Shown: piece by piece, positions 34,890 to 43,040 of the stretch
Numbering within the stretch: position 1 is the first letter of the stretch
Layout of the letters: every line of letters begins with the position of its first letter
Assembly: GCA_043736395.1 (NCBI GenBank)
Contig: JAYTCQ010000343.1
Span: 1-47,305 of the forward strand
Direction of reading: 5' to 3'
Source: JAFDVL01 sp043736395
GTDB taxonomy: Bacteria; Acidobacteriota; Blastocatellia; RBC074
DNA: 47,305 nucleotides
The notes under the pieces: model-generated
Seen by the model: only the letters and a program-made list of their open reading frames with translations
What the model was told of the DNA's origin: nothing
Database searches by the model: none
Translations under genes and position numbers: made by a program

Positions 34890-35006
34890 CTGGGAATCAA
34901 AAGGCAAAAGGCAAATATCAAAAAGCAAAAGGACTATTCGGAAGCAAAGCTTTTTTAATTTAAAAAATAAAGTGCCGCCCTTTTAATTTTTGCCTTTTGA
35001 TTTCCA
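34890..35006. repeat. Mirror element J (AAAAGGC word, period 7)
   Basis: The ends pair over 20 bases with a single G/A difference (34890-34909 and 34987-35006). The left arm continues as 7-nt units AAAAGGC, AAATATC, AAAAAGC; the right arm, reverse complemented, gives CAAAAGG, CAAAAAT. It starts 8 nt after the peptidase stop and ends 13 nt before the MFS ATG. Confidence 0.82.
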
Positions 35007-35019
35007 GAAAATAAAATTA

Positions 35020-36306
35020 ATGAATCAACCAAATTCGCAACCAATGCCTCCCGTTTACCGCCAAGTTCGTTGGCAGATTTTGGCGTTGTTGTTTTTTGTG
35101 ACCGTCATAAATTTCGTAGATCGTCAGGCGCTCGCCGTCCTTGGCAATGACATCACGGATGAATTCAAACTTTCCAATCTGGCATTCGGTACCATTGTTT
35201 CGTGGTTTCGTTTCGGGATGATGCTCGGTGAATTTCCGATGGGATTTTTGATGGATCGTGTCGGCGTTCGCATCGGCCTGGCCTTCGCTGTTTTGTGGTG
35301 GTCGTTTGGAAACGGTCTGCATGCCATGTCCAGTTCGATTTGGCATTTTCGAATTTTTCGATTTTGGCTCGGCACGGGTGAATGCGGAAACTATTCCGGC
35401 GGTAACAAACTCGTAGCGACCTGGTTTCCCGTCCGCGAACGGGCGTTGGCAATTGGCATTTTTAATAGTGCTTCGATGTTTGGATCGTTCGTGGCGGCGT
35501 TTTTGATTATCCCCGTTCGTGAGTATTACGGATGGCGCGCGGGCTTTTTAGTACCGAGTTTATTGGGTGTTATTTGGGTTATTGTCTGGTGGGTTTATTA
35601 TCGCGAACCGAAAAATCATCCAAGGATCACGCCAGCCGAATTGCAATACATTAACAGCGACCGCGATTCTGAAGAGAAAGAAATTCCACCAACGAATTGG
35701 CAACTTTTACGATTGCCGCAAACGTGGGGCTTGATGCTCTGCCGTTTTTGGGTTGGACCGGTGGTCGAATTTTATTTGTACTGGATGCCGAAATATTTCC
35801 GCGATGTGCGTGGACTCAGCATTAAGGACAGCGCTTATTTTAACTCCGTGACGTTTATTTTTGGTGACCTCGGCAGCATCGGCGGTGGCGTTGTCGCAGG
35901 GCTTTTAATTGCCAGAGGTTTTCAAGTAAAGTCCGCTCGACAGGCGACTTTATTTATCGGGGCTGGATTATGCCTGCTTAGTTTTATTGTTCCGTTGATT
36001 CAGAGTGTGCCATTGGCGATTGGCGTAATTTCATTAGTGTTGCTTGGTCACACGTTTTTATCGGCGAATATGTTCGCTTCGATTTCTGATGTTTTTCCGA
36101 ATTCCGCTGTTGCTCGTGTGACAGGATTAACTGGCGTCGCGAATGGCGTCAGCGGGATGATTTTCCCAATCGTGACGGGACTGATCGTGGATCGTTCCAG
36201 TTATTTGCCAGTGTTTTTTATGGCTGCACTGATGCCGATGATTGGGATTCTAATTTTATTTGCGACACTCAAAAATTATCGAAGAGTTGAGATTATCAAT
36301 GCCTGA
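35020..36306 (+). CDS. MFS transporter, hexuronate/organic anion (ACS) type
   Basis: A 428-residue inner-membrane transporter with about twelve hydrophobic segments. The start is typical of the anion:cation symporter group (ExuT-like): FFVTVINFVDRQALAVLGNDI, then GMMLGEFPMGFLMDRVGVRIG with the MFS A motif, GECGNYSGGNKLVATWFP, and ARVTGLTGVANGVSGMIFPIVTGL near the end. Members carry hexuronates, phthalate or other organic acids by proton symport. The substrate is not known. The start ATG (35020) has no good ribosome-binding site because mirror element J ends just before it; a TTG at 34990 is less likely. Its end overlaps the next gene by 8 nt. Confidence 0.88.
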   Translation: MNQPNSQPMPPVYRQVRWQILALLFFVTVINFVDRQALAVLGNDITDEFKLSNLAFGTIVSWFRFGMMLGEFPMGFLMDRVGVRIGLAFAVLWWSFGNGLHAMSSSIWHFRIFRFWLGTGECGNYSGGNKLVATWFPVRERALAIGIFNSASMFGSFVAAFLIIPVREYYGWRAGFLVPSLLGVIWVIVWWVYYREPKNHPRITPAELQYINSDRDSEEKEIPPTNWQLLRLPQTWGLMLCRFWVGPVVEFYLYWMPKYFRDVRGLSIKDSAYFNSVTFIFGDLGSIGGGVVAGLLIARGFQVKSARQATLFIGAGLCLLSFIVPLIQSVPLAIGVISLVLLGHTFLSANMFASISDVFPNSAVARVTGLTGVANGVSGMIFPIVTGLIVDRSSYLPVFFMAALMPMIGILILFATLKNYRRVEIINA

Positions 36307-37270
36307 CGTACTTATTTCAGAAAATATTGTAGGCGCGGAAATGGACGTACTGCGTGCAAATTTTGATTGTACTTTTGCGCCGGAATTATGGAAAAATCCT
36401 GATGAACTCCATTCCATCATTGGCAATTACAAAGCTTTGATGGTGCGCAATCAAACGCAAGTCACGCGCGAAGTCATTGCTGCTGCGACAAACTTACAGG
36501 TCATCGGACGCGCAGGTGTTGGTCTTGATAATGTAGATTTGGAAGCTGCCTCTGAGCGCGGCATCGTCGTGGCACTTACACCTGAACAAAATGCTAATTC
36601 CGTCGCTGAATTAGCTATCGGGTTAATCCTCGCGCTCGCCCGAAAAATTCCTGCCGCTGACCGCGATACAAAAGCGGGCGGATGGAAGCGGCAACAATTT
36701 ACCGGGATTGAAATTCTCGGAAAAACCTTAGGCGTAGTCGGCTTTGGTCGCATCGGCGTCAGCACTGCAAATAAAGCCCGCGCTCTCGGTATGGACATCG
36801 TTGCGTACGATCCATTCGTTGATGCTGAAAGTCTGAAAGCGATGGAAGCACGTGCGACGATGACCAGCCTCGAAAATGTTTTGCAGCAGGCAGATTTTGT
36901 TTCGTGCCATTTGCCCGCGATAAAAAGCACGCTGAATTTATTTGATGAAAGTAAGTTCGCGCTGATGAAACCGAGCGCATTTTTTATCAATACGTCACGC
37001 GGCGAAGTTGTCAACGAAGGTGATTTAATTCGTGCGTTGCAGGAAAATAAAATTGCGGGAGCTGCATTAGACGTACGCGCACAGGAGCCTCCTGAAAATT
37101 CTCCACTGACGGAAATGGAGAATGTGATTTTACTTCCGCACATCGGCGCGTTCACAAAAGAAGGACAAATCCGCGTTGTGACGGCAATCTGTAAAGATGT
37201 GGCGGCAGTATTGAATGGTGAAGCGGCGAAGAATTTTGCAAATTTTTCGAAACCCAAAGCTGGTTTCTAA
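36299..37270 (+). CDS. D-2-hydroxyacid dehydrogenase (phosphoglycerate dehydrogenase-like)
   Basis: A 323-residue NAD-dependent dehydrogenase of the SerA/D-isomer-specific family. The nucleotide motif is GFGRIG (148-153). Catalytic residues are Arg234 (TSRGEV), Glu263 (AQEPPE) and His281 (PHIGAF). It lacks the ACT and intervening domains of full-length SerA, so it may be a short phosphoglycerate dehydrogenase or act on another 2-hydroxyacid such as glycerate or hydroxypyruvate. The ATG overlaps the MFS stop by 8 nt, so transporter and enzyme are coupled, which favours an organic-acid substrate brought in by that transporter. Confidence 0.9.
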   Translation: MPDVLISENIVGAEMDVLRANFDCTFAPELWKNPDELHSIIGNYKALMVRNQTQVTREVIAAATNLQVIGRAGVGLDNVDLEAASERGIVVALTPEQNANSVAELAIGLILALARKIPAADRDTKAGGWKRQQFTGIEILGKTLGVVGFGRIGVSTANKARALGMDIVAYDPFVDAESLKAMEARATMTSLENVLQQADFVSCHLPAIKSTLNLFDESKFALMKPSAFFINTSRGEVVNEGDLIRALQENKIAGAALDVRAQEPPENSPLTEMENVILLPHIGAFTKEGQIRVVTAICKDVAAVLNGEAAKNFANFSKPKAGF

Positions 37271-37304
37271 CTACCAACAAATTTTCCCCCGAAAAGAGAA
37301 AATA

Positions 37305-38315
37305 ATGTCAGATCAAATCAATCAAGCTCCCCCGCCAGCAGCGCAACTTATGCAAATTATGTTCGGAATAATTCCGACACTTGCCATTGGTGTTGCGGCG
37401 AAATTCGGTATTGCAGACTTCCTAAAGGATGGTGCGAAAACTGCGGATGAATTAGCAGTGTTGGCAGGCGTCCATTCACGTTCGCTTTATCGTTTGTTAC
37501 GCGCTACAGCTAGTGTTGGCGTTTTCAGTGAAGACGCCAAAGGGCGGTTTAGTTTGACGCCGTTAGCGCAACCATTGCGCAGCGATGCTCCTGACAGTGT
37601 GCGCTCATTTGCGATTTTTTATAGCGATGACTGGCACATGCGTGTGTGGGCTGAACTTAATTACAGCGTGCAACATGGAGCACCTGCTTTTGATCGTATT
37701 CACGGTCGGGAATTTTTTCCATACCTTGAAGAAAACCCTGTTCACGCACAGATTTTCAATGATGCGATGACCAGCAACAGTGCGGCTGCCTGTGGTGCAG
37801 TGCTTGCCGGATATGATTTTTCTGGAATCAATAAACTCGTAGATGTTGGCGGCGGACATGGTTTGCTGCTGTCTTCAATCATGGGAAAATATCCGCAGAT
37901 GAGCGGCGTACTTTATGACGCGCAATCGGTGATTGACGGAGCTACCGGATTAATAAGTGAGCGCTGCGAAGCCGTTGGTGGAGATTTTTTTGCATCCGTT
38001 CCGGCGGGTGGTGATGCGTATATTATGAAACATATCATCCACGATTGGGATGACGAACATTCATTGAAAATTCTGCGCAACTGCCATGAATCCATGACGG
38101 AAGGTGGCAAAGTTTTGGTGGTCGAAATGGTGATTCCTCCAGGAGACACGCCATCACTCGGTAAATTTCTCGACCTCGAAATGTTATTGTTTTTACGCAG
38201 CTTCGAACGTACCGAAGCAGAATACCGCGCACTATTCGAACGTGCCGGATTTGAAATAACAAGAATCGTTCCGACACCTTCACCGTATAGCGTGATTGAA
38301 GGCGTAAGAAAGTGA
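37305..38315 (+). CDS. SAM-dependent O-methyltransferase (hydroxyneurosporene/ASMT-like)
   Basis: A 336-residue small-molecule O-methyltransferase. The N-terminal dimerisation helices include a winged-helix-like part (about 40-90; ADFLKDGAKTADELAVLAGV, SLYRLLRATASVGVF). The AdoMet motif is VDVGGGHG (180-186). The likely catalytic base is His246 in KHIIHDWDD, followed by GGKVLVVE and FERTEAEYRALFERAGF. This family methylates phenolic or carotenoid-like hydroxyl groups. The acceptor is unknown; there is no obvious biosynthetic cluster. I chose the ATG at 37305 (purine-rich AAAAGAGAAAATA before it), 35 nt after the previous stop; an upstream frame extends into the preceding gene and is not supported. 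Confidence 0.88.
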   Translation: MSDQINQAPPPAAQLMQIMFGIIPTLAIGVAAKFGIADFLKDGAKTADELAVLAGVHSRSLYRLLRATASVGVFSEDAKGRFSLTPLAQPLRSDAPDSVRSFAIFYSDDWHMRVWAELNYSVQHGAPAFDRIHGREFFPYLEENPVHAQIFNDAMTSNSAAACGAVLAGYDFSGINKLVDVGGGHGLLLSSIMGKYPQMSGVLYDAQSVIDGATGLISERCEAVGGDFFASVPAGGDAYIMKHIIHDWDDEHSLKILRNCHESMTEGGKVLVVEMVIPPGDTPSLGKFLDLEMLLFLRSFERTEAEYRALFERAGFEITRIVPTPSPYSVIEGVRK

Positions 38316-38318
38316 AAA

Positions 38319-38384
38319 AGATGTTAGATGTTGGATGCTAGATACTGGAATTTTTTCTTTGCCAGCATCCAGCATCCAACATCT
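38319..38384. repeat. Mirror element K (AGATGTT/GGATGCT word, period 7)
   Basis: The left arm (38319-38348) has four 7-nt units of the type RGATRYT; the right arm (38362-38384) has three. Aligned units differ only by A/G changes. The loop is AT-rich with a TTTTTT run, so it may also terminate transcription. It starts 4 nt after the methyltransferase stop and ends 10 nt before the next ATG. Confidence 0.85.
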
Positions 38385-38394
38385 CCAAAAATCT

Positions 38395-39039
38395 ATGAAA
38401 CTATTTCTCGATACCGCAAACGTAGATCAAATTCGCCAGGCATGGGACTGGGGCATCATTGATGGCGTCACGACCAATCCTTCGCATGTCGCGAATTCAG
38501 GCCGCAAAGCGCTGGATGTTTACAAAGAAATTTTGGACATCGTTGACGGCCCGGTCAGCCTTGAATGCGTAAGTATGACTACGCCTGAAATTCTGGTCGA
38601 AGGGCGAGAACTCGCCAAGCTGCACAAAAATGTCGTTGTCAAAGTTCCGCTGATGAAAGAAGGCTTGAAGGCCGTCAAAGTTTTCAGCAAGGAAGGCATC
38701 AAGACGAATGTGACGGTGACGTTTTCGCCCTTGCAGGCTCTGCTCGCGGCGAAATGCGGCGCGACGTATATCAGCCCGTTTGTCGGGCGTTTGGACGCCG
38801 CCGGACATTTCGGAATGGAAATCGTTCGCCAGATCAAAACGATTTACGATAACTACGGATTTGAAACCGAAATCCTTGCGGCTGCGATGCGACATCCAAC
38901 TCATATTCTGGAATCCGCTTTAGCAGGCGTAGACGTTTGCACGATGGCGTTCGACATTTTAGATCAGATGTATAACCATCCGATGACGGATATTGTGATT
39001 GAGCAATTTTTGAAGGATTGGGCGAAAGTTCCGAAATAG
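38395..39039 (+). CDS. fsa: Fructose-6-phosphate aldolase / TalC-type transaldolase
   Basis: A 214-residue TIM-barrel enzyme of the small transaldolase/FSA subfamily (full transaldolases are ~320 residues). Features: MKLFLDTANVDQIRQAWDWGIIDGVTTNPS, the Schiff-base Lys in NVVVKVPL, TNVTVTFSPLQALLAAKCGATYISPFVGRLD and the C-terminal YNHPMTDIVIEQFLKDW. The NVTVTFS block suggests the TalC transaldolase branch more than E. coli FSA, but both activities are possible. It transfers or releases a dihydroxyacetone unit in central sugar metabolism. The ATG at 38395 gives the family start; the ribosome-binding region is taken up by mirror element K. Confidence 0.92.
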   Translation: MKLFLDTANVDQIRQAWDWGIIDGVTTNPSHVANSGRKALDVYKEILDIVDGPVSLECVSMTTPEILVEGRELAKLHKNVVVKVPLMKEGLKAVKVFSKEGIKTNVTVTFSPLQALLAAKCGATYISPFVGRLDAAGHFGMEIVRQIKTIYDNYGFETEILAAAMRHPTHILESALAGVDVCTMAFDILDQMYNHPMTDIVIEQFLKDWAKVPK

Positions 39040-39043
39040 TTGG

Positions 39044-39054
39044 CGTATAATACG
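39044..39054 (+). promoter_or_regulatory. -10 box inside a short palindrome (possible TA operator)
   Basis: A consensus TATAAT (39046-39051) sits in the near-palindrome CGTAT-A-ATACG, 27 nt before the HicB-like start. No good -35 is visible. Antitoxins often bind palindromes over their own -10, so autoregulation is plausible. Confidence 0.45.
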
Positions 39055-39080
39055 ACGATTACGACAAGGAGAACTTTAGT

Positions 39081-39413
39081 ATGGAATATCCTGTTATCAT
39101 CGAACGCAAAAATGGAAGCTACAAAGCGATCATCCCGGATTTGCTTGCGCTCAGTGCGGAAGGAACATCAAGCGACGAAGCTATCCACAATGTACAACAA
39201 GCAGCACGAGAATATTTAGCAACTGTTGAGTTGAGAAATATTCAGGTTGAGTCGCCTCATGGTTACTCAACAGCGCAAGACTGGTTGAAAGTGGCAGGCA
39301 CTTTTTCTCCTGATGACAAGCTGTATCAACAGTATCGTGCAGAAATTGAAGCAGAAAGGAAACGGCAGTACGAAGAGGTCAATCGTGAGATTGATGCGGC
39401 AGACGCGGAATGA
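39081..39413 (+). CDS. HicB-like antitoxin
   Basis: A 110-residue protein with a HicB-type partially degraded RNase H fold: the N-terminus YPVIIERKNGSYKAIIPDLLALSAEGTSSDEAIHNVQQAAREYL is typical of the family (PDL...A.GdT.eEA). The C-terminal ~40 residues are charged and helical (KLYQQYRAEIEAERKRQYEEVNREIDAADAE) and could bind the toxin. No HicA is present; instead a PIN-domain toxin follows with a 4-nt ATGA overlap, so the antitoxin is paired with a different toxin family. AAGGAG lies 9 nt before the ATG. No clear DNA-binding domain is seen. Confidence 0.8.
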   Translation: MEYPVIIERKNGSYKAIIPDLLALSAEGTSSDEAIHNVQQAAREYLATVELRNIQVESPHGYSTAQDWLKVAGTFSPDDKLYQQYRAEIEAERKRQYEEVNREIDAADAE

Positions 39414-39832
39414 AACTTTACGTCCTTGACACAAGTGTCATTGGCTTTATTGAACAAGGCCATCCAACTACCACAAATTATTTGCAGAGTCTATCCGACA
39501 CTGATGCCTTGGCAACAACGATTGTGACAGTGGGTGAATCTTTTGCTGGTTGGTTGCCAGTTTGTCGCCGTGCACGTAGTAGTCAAGAGCGAATCTTTGC
39601 CTACGAACGAATGCAACAGTCATTCAACATTTATCGAGGAATGACGTGCCTTCCATTCGATGATATCGCAGCTAAAATCTTCGATAATCTCAACGCTCAA
39701 AAAATTCGCATTGGCACGAATGACTTAGCGATTGCTGCGATTGCGCTTTCGGTTCGTGGTGTCTTAGTCACACGTAACATTGTAGACTTTCAGCAAGTGC
39801 CAAACCTTACAATTGAAGATTGGACAAAGTAA
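39410..39832 (+). CDS. vapC: VapC-like PIN-domain ribonuclease toxin
   Basis: A 140-residue PIN-domain protein. The acidic Mg2+ site is complete: Asp7 (VLDTSV), Glu43 (TVGESFAGW), Asp105 (GTNDLAIAA) and Asp126 (RNIVDF). VapC toxins cut tRNA or rRNA when not bound by antitoxin. The gene overlaps the HicB-like gene by 4 nt, the usual antitoxin-first order, which indicates a cognate pair. Usual VapB-type antitoxins (AbrB, RHH, Phd) are not present. Confidence 0.9.
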   Translation: MKLYVLDTSVIGFIEQGHPTTTNYLQSLSDTDALATTIVTVGESFAGWLPVCRRARSSQERIFAYERMQQSFNIYRGMTCLPFDDIAAKIFDNLNAQKIRIGTNDLAIAAIALSVRGVLVTRNIVDFQQVPNLTIEDWTK

Positions 39833-39838
39833 GAAGTT

Positions 39839-40135
39839 ATGCCAACTATGCTTTCTTCAGAATTAGATAATCCAGCAACAATTCCATATTTTTTATGGGA
39901 TGAGCCAATGACTGTTGCTGAATTCAAGCTTCGGCTAAGCACAGCTTCATTACCAGCACGGCGACGGCTTTTGGCAAAATTATTGAGAGAGGCTCGCGAT
40001 ACAGATGTTTGGAAATTTACCTCGCCACAAGAAGTCTGGCAACGTTGGGCAGAGCTGGCTCCGTTGCTGGGGCGACGGCGTGAGTTCTGGGAATTTCTTT
40101 TGCAGTCTTGGCGGAAAGCGGGTCTGATTGGATAG
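39839..40135 (+). CDS. Small AbiEii-associated protein of unknown family
   Basis: A 98-residue protein, probably helical and rich in Trp, Arg and Leu (PYFLWDEPMTVAEFKLRL, LPARRRLLAKLLREARDTDVWKF, GRRREFWEFLLQSWRKAGLIG). It is 6 nt after vapC and overlaps the nucleotidyltransferase gene by 8 nt, so it is probably that enzyme's partner. It does not resemble the canonical AbiEi antitoxin (a ~200-residue winged-helix protein). I infer an antitoxin or accessory role from position only. Confidence 0.7.
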   Translation: MPTMLSSELDNPATIPYFLWDEPMTVAEFKLRLSTASLPARRRLLAKLLREARDTDVWKFTSPQEVWQRWAELAPLLGRRREFWEFLLQSWRKAGLIG

Positions 40136-40772
40136 CTACAAACTAAGCACATTGCAGTTAGATTTCTTACACGCATTTTTTCAGCGCGAGCATAGATTTT
40201 TCTTGACGGGCGGCGCGGCACTTGTGGGCTTCCATTTGGGGCATCGGGACACGTATGATCTTGATTTATTTACGCTTGAAGATATAGTCACGGAAGGCTT
40301 TGCCACTGTTACTGAAGTAGCCCGTCAACTCGGCGCATCAATTGAGTCGCTACAAACTTCACCCGATTTTCGGCGGCTTTTATTGCGCCGTGAAACTGAA
40401 GCAATAGTCATTGATTTGGTACGAGAACAGGTCGTACAAGCCAAACTGGAAAAATTGTTATTTGGCGAAATTCGCGTTGATCCGCCCAAAGAAATTTTAG
40501 CAAATAAATTATGTGCGTTACTCTCACGATCTGAAATTCGAGACTTAGTTGATGTTCGTGCCTTGGAATCTATCGGCTATCGAGTTGAAGATGCGCTCGA
40601 AGCCGCACACCAAAAAGATCGTGGCTTGACTGCCGCGCAGCTCAGTTGGGTCTTGAGCCAAATTGAATTTGGCGATGACCTAATTCCTCCAGGTAGTGTT
40701 TTACGTTCGGACTTGCAAACGTATCTCACTGCATTGATTGAACGACTCGCAAACGTAGCGTTCCCAAATTAG
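40128..40772 (+). CDS. AbiEii/AbiGii-type nucleotidyltransferase (toxin-like)
   Basis: A 214-residue DUF1814-type nucleotidyltransferase. The active-site region FLTGGAALVGFHLGHRDTYDLDLF holds the GG (28-29) and the Asp pair DLD (44-46) of the NTase fold; KEILANKLCALLSR, then RDLVDVRAL, follow as in AbiEii. AbiE systems protect against phage and some NTase toxins modify tRNA. Translation seems to begin at TTG 40128, overlapping the previous stop by 8 nt; no in-frame ATG exists before the catalytic motif. It lies next to the HicB/VapC pair, making a small defence or stability island between metabolic genes. Confidence 0.85.
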   Translation: MDSYKLSTLQLDFLHAFFQREHRFFLTGGAALVGFHLGHRDTYDLDLFTLEDIVTEGFATVTEVARQLGASIESLQTSPDFRRLLLRRETEAIVIDLVREQVVQAKLEKLLFGEIRVDPPKEILANKLCALLSRSEIRDLVDVRALESIGYRVEDALEAAHQKDRGLTAAQLSWVLSQIEFGDDLIPPGSVLRSDLQTYLTALIERLANVAFPN

Positions 40773-40778
40773 ACACGC

Positions 40779-42203
40779 ATGAAAAATTTTCCACTTTATC
40801 TCAACGGCGAATTCATCACGACTGAGCAAACAAAAGCAGTCATCAATCCAGCCACCGCTGAACCATTCGCCAATATCTCCACCATTGATCGCGCTCGCGT
40901 AGCGCAATCCATCAGTGATGCGCATTCGGCATTAGTGAGCTGGCGAAAATTAACAGGTAAAGCACGCGGTGAATTTTTGCACGCAATTGCTAACAATGTA
41001 GAAAATCGCAAAGACGAAATCGCCAAAATTATCACGCTGGAAAACGGCAAGCCGCTCGCGCAAAGTTTAGGCGAAGTCGCAGGTACGGTAGATCATCTGC
41101 GCTGGTTCGCTGAGGAAGCGCGTCGTGCTTATGGTCGTATCGTTCCGAATCAGGTGGATGGCAAACGTCACCTGATTATCAAATCTCCGATTGGTGTCGT
41201 TGGCGCAATCAGCCCGTGGAATTTCCCGTTGATACTTGCCGTGAGAAAAGTCGCTCCCGCATTGGCTGCGGGCTGCACAGTAGTTTTGAAACCAGCTTCG
41301 CAAACGCCGATCTGCGCGGCGATTTTTGCCGAATGTGTAGACGCCGCGAAATTGCCGAAAGGTGTTTTTCAGTTGGTCGTCGGCAACGCTTCAGAAATCG
41401 GCACAGAGTTTTTACAAAATCCATTGTGCCGAAAAATTACGTTTACTGGTTCCACCGAGGTCGGTAAAACTTTGATCGCCGGAGCAGCAGATACGGTGAA
41501 GCCTTTGTCGCTGGAGCTCGGCGGACATGCACCAGTATTAGTCTTCGATGATGCTGATCTCGACAAAGCTGTCGAAGGAGTCATGATTACGAAATTCCGC
41601 AACACCGGACAATCGTGCATCGCTTCTAATCGAATTTATGTGCAGCGCGGCATCTACGAAAAATTCCTCGTGGCGTTAGTTGAAAAAACGAATGCCCTAA
41701 AAACTGGCAATGGACTCGAAGCCGGAATGGACATCGGCCCGTTGATTAACGAAGCCGCCGTCAGCAAAGCTCTCGAACATATCGAAAACGCCATCGCACA
41801 AGGCGCGCGCCTGATGTGCGGCGGAATTAGAATTGCAGGCGGATTTTTTGTCGCTCCGACGATTCTTGCAGACGTTCCGAAAACTGCCTTGTGTATGAGC
41901 GAAGAAACATTTGCTCCCGTTGCGCCGATCAGTATTTTTGATTCAGAGGAAGAGGCGATTGCGCTCGCAAACGATACGATTTACGGCCTCAGCGCGTACG
42001 CCTTCACGACTAATCTTGATCGCGCCTTTCGCTTAATGGAAGCGTTAGAAGCAGGTACGATTGGGATCAACGATGGCGTGCCTTCGACGAGTCAATGCCC
42101 CTTTGGCGGAATGAAACAAAGTGGTTGGGGCAGAGAATTAGGCAGTGAAGGAATGGATGGATTTTTAGAAACTAAACACGTGTCATTAGGAATGCAAATT
42201 TAA
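40779..42203 (+). CDS. gabD: NAD(P)-dependent succinate-semialdehyde-type aldehyde dehydrogenase
   Basis: A 474-residue aldehyde dehydrogenase. Active-site residues: Asn148 (SPWNFP), Lys171 (LKPAS), Glu246 (LELGGH) and nucleophile Cys280 (GQSCIASNR). ITLENGKPLAQSLGEV, ISPWNFPL and the GINDGVPSTSQCPFGGMKQSGWGREL end are close to succinate- and glutarate-semialdehyde dehydrogenases (GabD/DavD). It oxidises a C4-C5 semialdehyde to the diacid. There is no gabT transaminase next to it, so the substrate source is unknown. The ATG is 6 nt after the AbiEii-type gene and has no good ribosome-binding site, so it may be translated by coupling. Confidence 0.88.
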   Translation: MKNFPLYLNGEFITTEQTKAVINPATAEPFANISTIDRARVAQSISDAHSALVSWRKLTGKARGEFLHAIANNVENRKDEIAKIITLENGKPLAQSLGEVAGTVDHLRWFAEEARRAYGRIVPNQVDGKRHLIIKSPIGVVGAISPWNFPLILAVRKVAPALAAGCTVVLKPASQTPICAAIFAECVDAAKLPKGVFQLVVGNASEIGTEFLQNPLCRKITFTGSTEVGKTLIAGAADTVKPLSLELGGHAPVLVFDDADLDKAVEGVMITKFRNTGQSCIASNRIYVQRGIYEKFLVALVEKTNALKTGNGLEAGMDIGPLINEAAVSKALEHIENAIAQGARLMCGGIRIAGGFFVAPTILADVPKTALCMSEETFAPVAPISIFDSEEEAIALANDTIYGLSAYAFTTNLDRAFRLMEALEAGTIGINDGVPSTSQCPFGGMKQSGWGRELGSEGMDGFLETKHVSLGMQI

Positions 42204-42220
42204 GCGTGAGCGCGTAGCCC

Positions 42221-42366
42221 TGGAGCGCAGGCGTCTCGCCTGCCGTTTGCGAGCGGAGCGATGCAAACTCAGTGGTGAGCAAAGACGCTAAAGATAAAGG
42301 GATGCGAGCAGCGTTACACGCGCTCGCAGCAGGCGAGACGCCCGCGCTCCCAGGCGCTTCGCGTTC
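42221..42366. repeat. Left composite palindrome flanking the RAYT gene
   Basis: Two REP-like palindromic blocks face each other. GGAGCGCAGGCGTCTCGCC begins at 42222, and its inverted form GCAGGCGAGACGCCCGCGCT begins at 42329. The 3' part (CCCAGGCGCTTCGCGTT, 42350-42366) is repeated beyond the transposase gene. The middle is GC-rich (GAGCGGAGCGATGCAAACTC). It lies directly after the transposase stop in the gap following gabD. Confidence 0.85.
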
Positions 42367-42375
42367 TCTCAAACG

Positions 42376-43005
42376 CTACGGTCTCTCGTAGGCGCTACTC
42401 CAACGCCAGTCTTCCGGCTTTTCACACAAACCAGCTTTGACGGGATTGTTCTCGATGTACGACACCGCATTCGCATAATGCTTGTCGTCACGAATGTAGC
42501 GATCAAAAGGCTCGCGCTGCCAAAACTCACCTTCGCGTTTCAGTGCTTTGTTGCCTTCGTGCGCTGTGAACGACTTCCACGTATGCGTGATCTGGCTCAT
42601 CTCCCAATCCGGTTTTGGCGTGAACAAAACGTGAACATGATTTGGCATCACAACCCACGCATGCAACGCATAGCGCTCGCCATCAAAATGCAGCAACGCA
42701 TTTTGTACAATCTCCGCAATGCGTTCTTCTCGCAAATAACAATTGTCATAACCGCGATCCAAATAGGCATCAATTCGCTTGCGCCGTTCGCGGTCAGATT
42801 CTGCTGACGGCAGATGCTTCAGTTCTTCGCGCCACTGTTCCAGCACGGCTTTGGGCATCGAATCGAAGAGCCGAAATGTGACCGTCTGCGCGATTTCTCC
42901 ACCATCGAAATGCGGTAGGTAGCCCCGCGAATGCCAGCCCGTAATCCCGAGTTGCTGCACTTTTGCTTTGGAAAGAACGTTCCTTTTTTTCCAAGCCTCC
43001 GTCAT
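42376..43005 (-). CDS. REP-associated tyrosine transposase (RAYT, Y1/IS200-like)
   Basis: A 209-residue HUH-type single-strand transposase of the domesticated REP-associated group. The metal motif is HVH at 123-125 (WVVMPNHVHVLF), and Tyr170 (DRYIRDDKHY) and Tyr183 (VSYIENNPVKAGL) are the candidate catalytic tyrosines. RAYTs occur as single genes beside the REP/BIME palindromes they probably mobilise, and are not normal insertion sequences. Both sides carry copies of the same composite palindrome (42221-42366 and 43041-43225), and the block is more GC-rich than its neighbours. The ATG at 43005 follows AAGGAG by 6 nt on the minus strand; a longer frame would read through the palindrome and is not supported. 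Confidence 0.93.
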   Translation of the reverse strand: MTEAWKKRNVLSKAKVQQLGITGWHSRGYLPHFDGGEIAQTVTFRLFDSMPKAVLEQWREELKHLPSAESDRERRKRIDAYLDRGYDNCYLREERIAEIVQNALLHFDGERYALHAWVVMPNHVHVLFTPKPDWEMSQITHTWKSFTAHEGNKALKREGEFWQREPFDRYIRDDKHYANAVSYIENNPVKAGLCEKPEDWRWSSAYERP

Positions 43006-43040
43006 ATTGATCTCCTTAAAATTTTCTAGTGATTGCCTTG

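Noticed and set aside
36451..37257. A long (268-codon) antisense frame within the hydroxyacid dehydrogenase gene
   Set aside because: It mirrors a well-supported enzyme with intact catalytic residues; its translation is Ser/Ala/Arg-rich with no recognisable motif.
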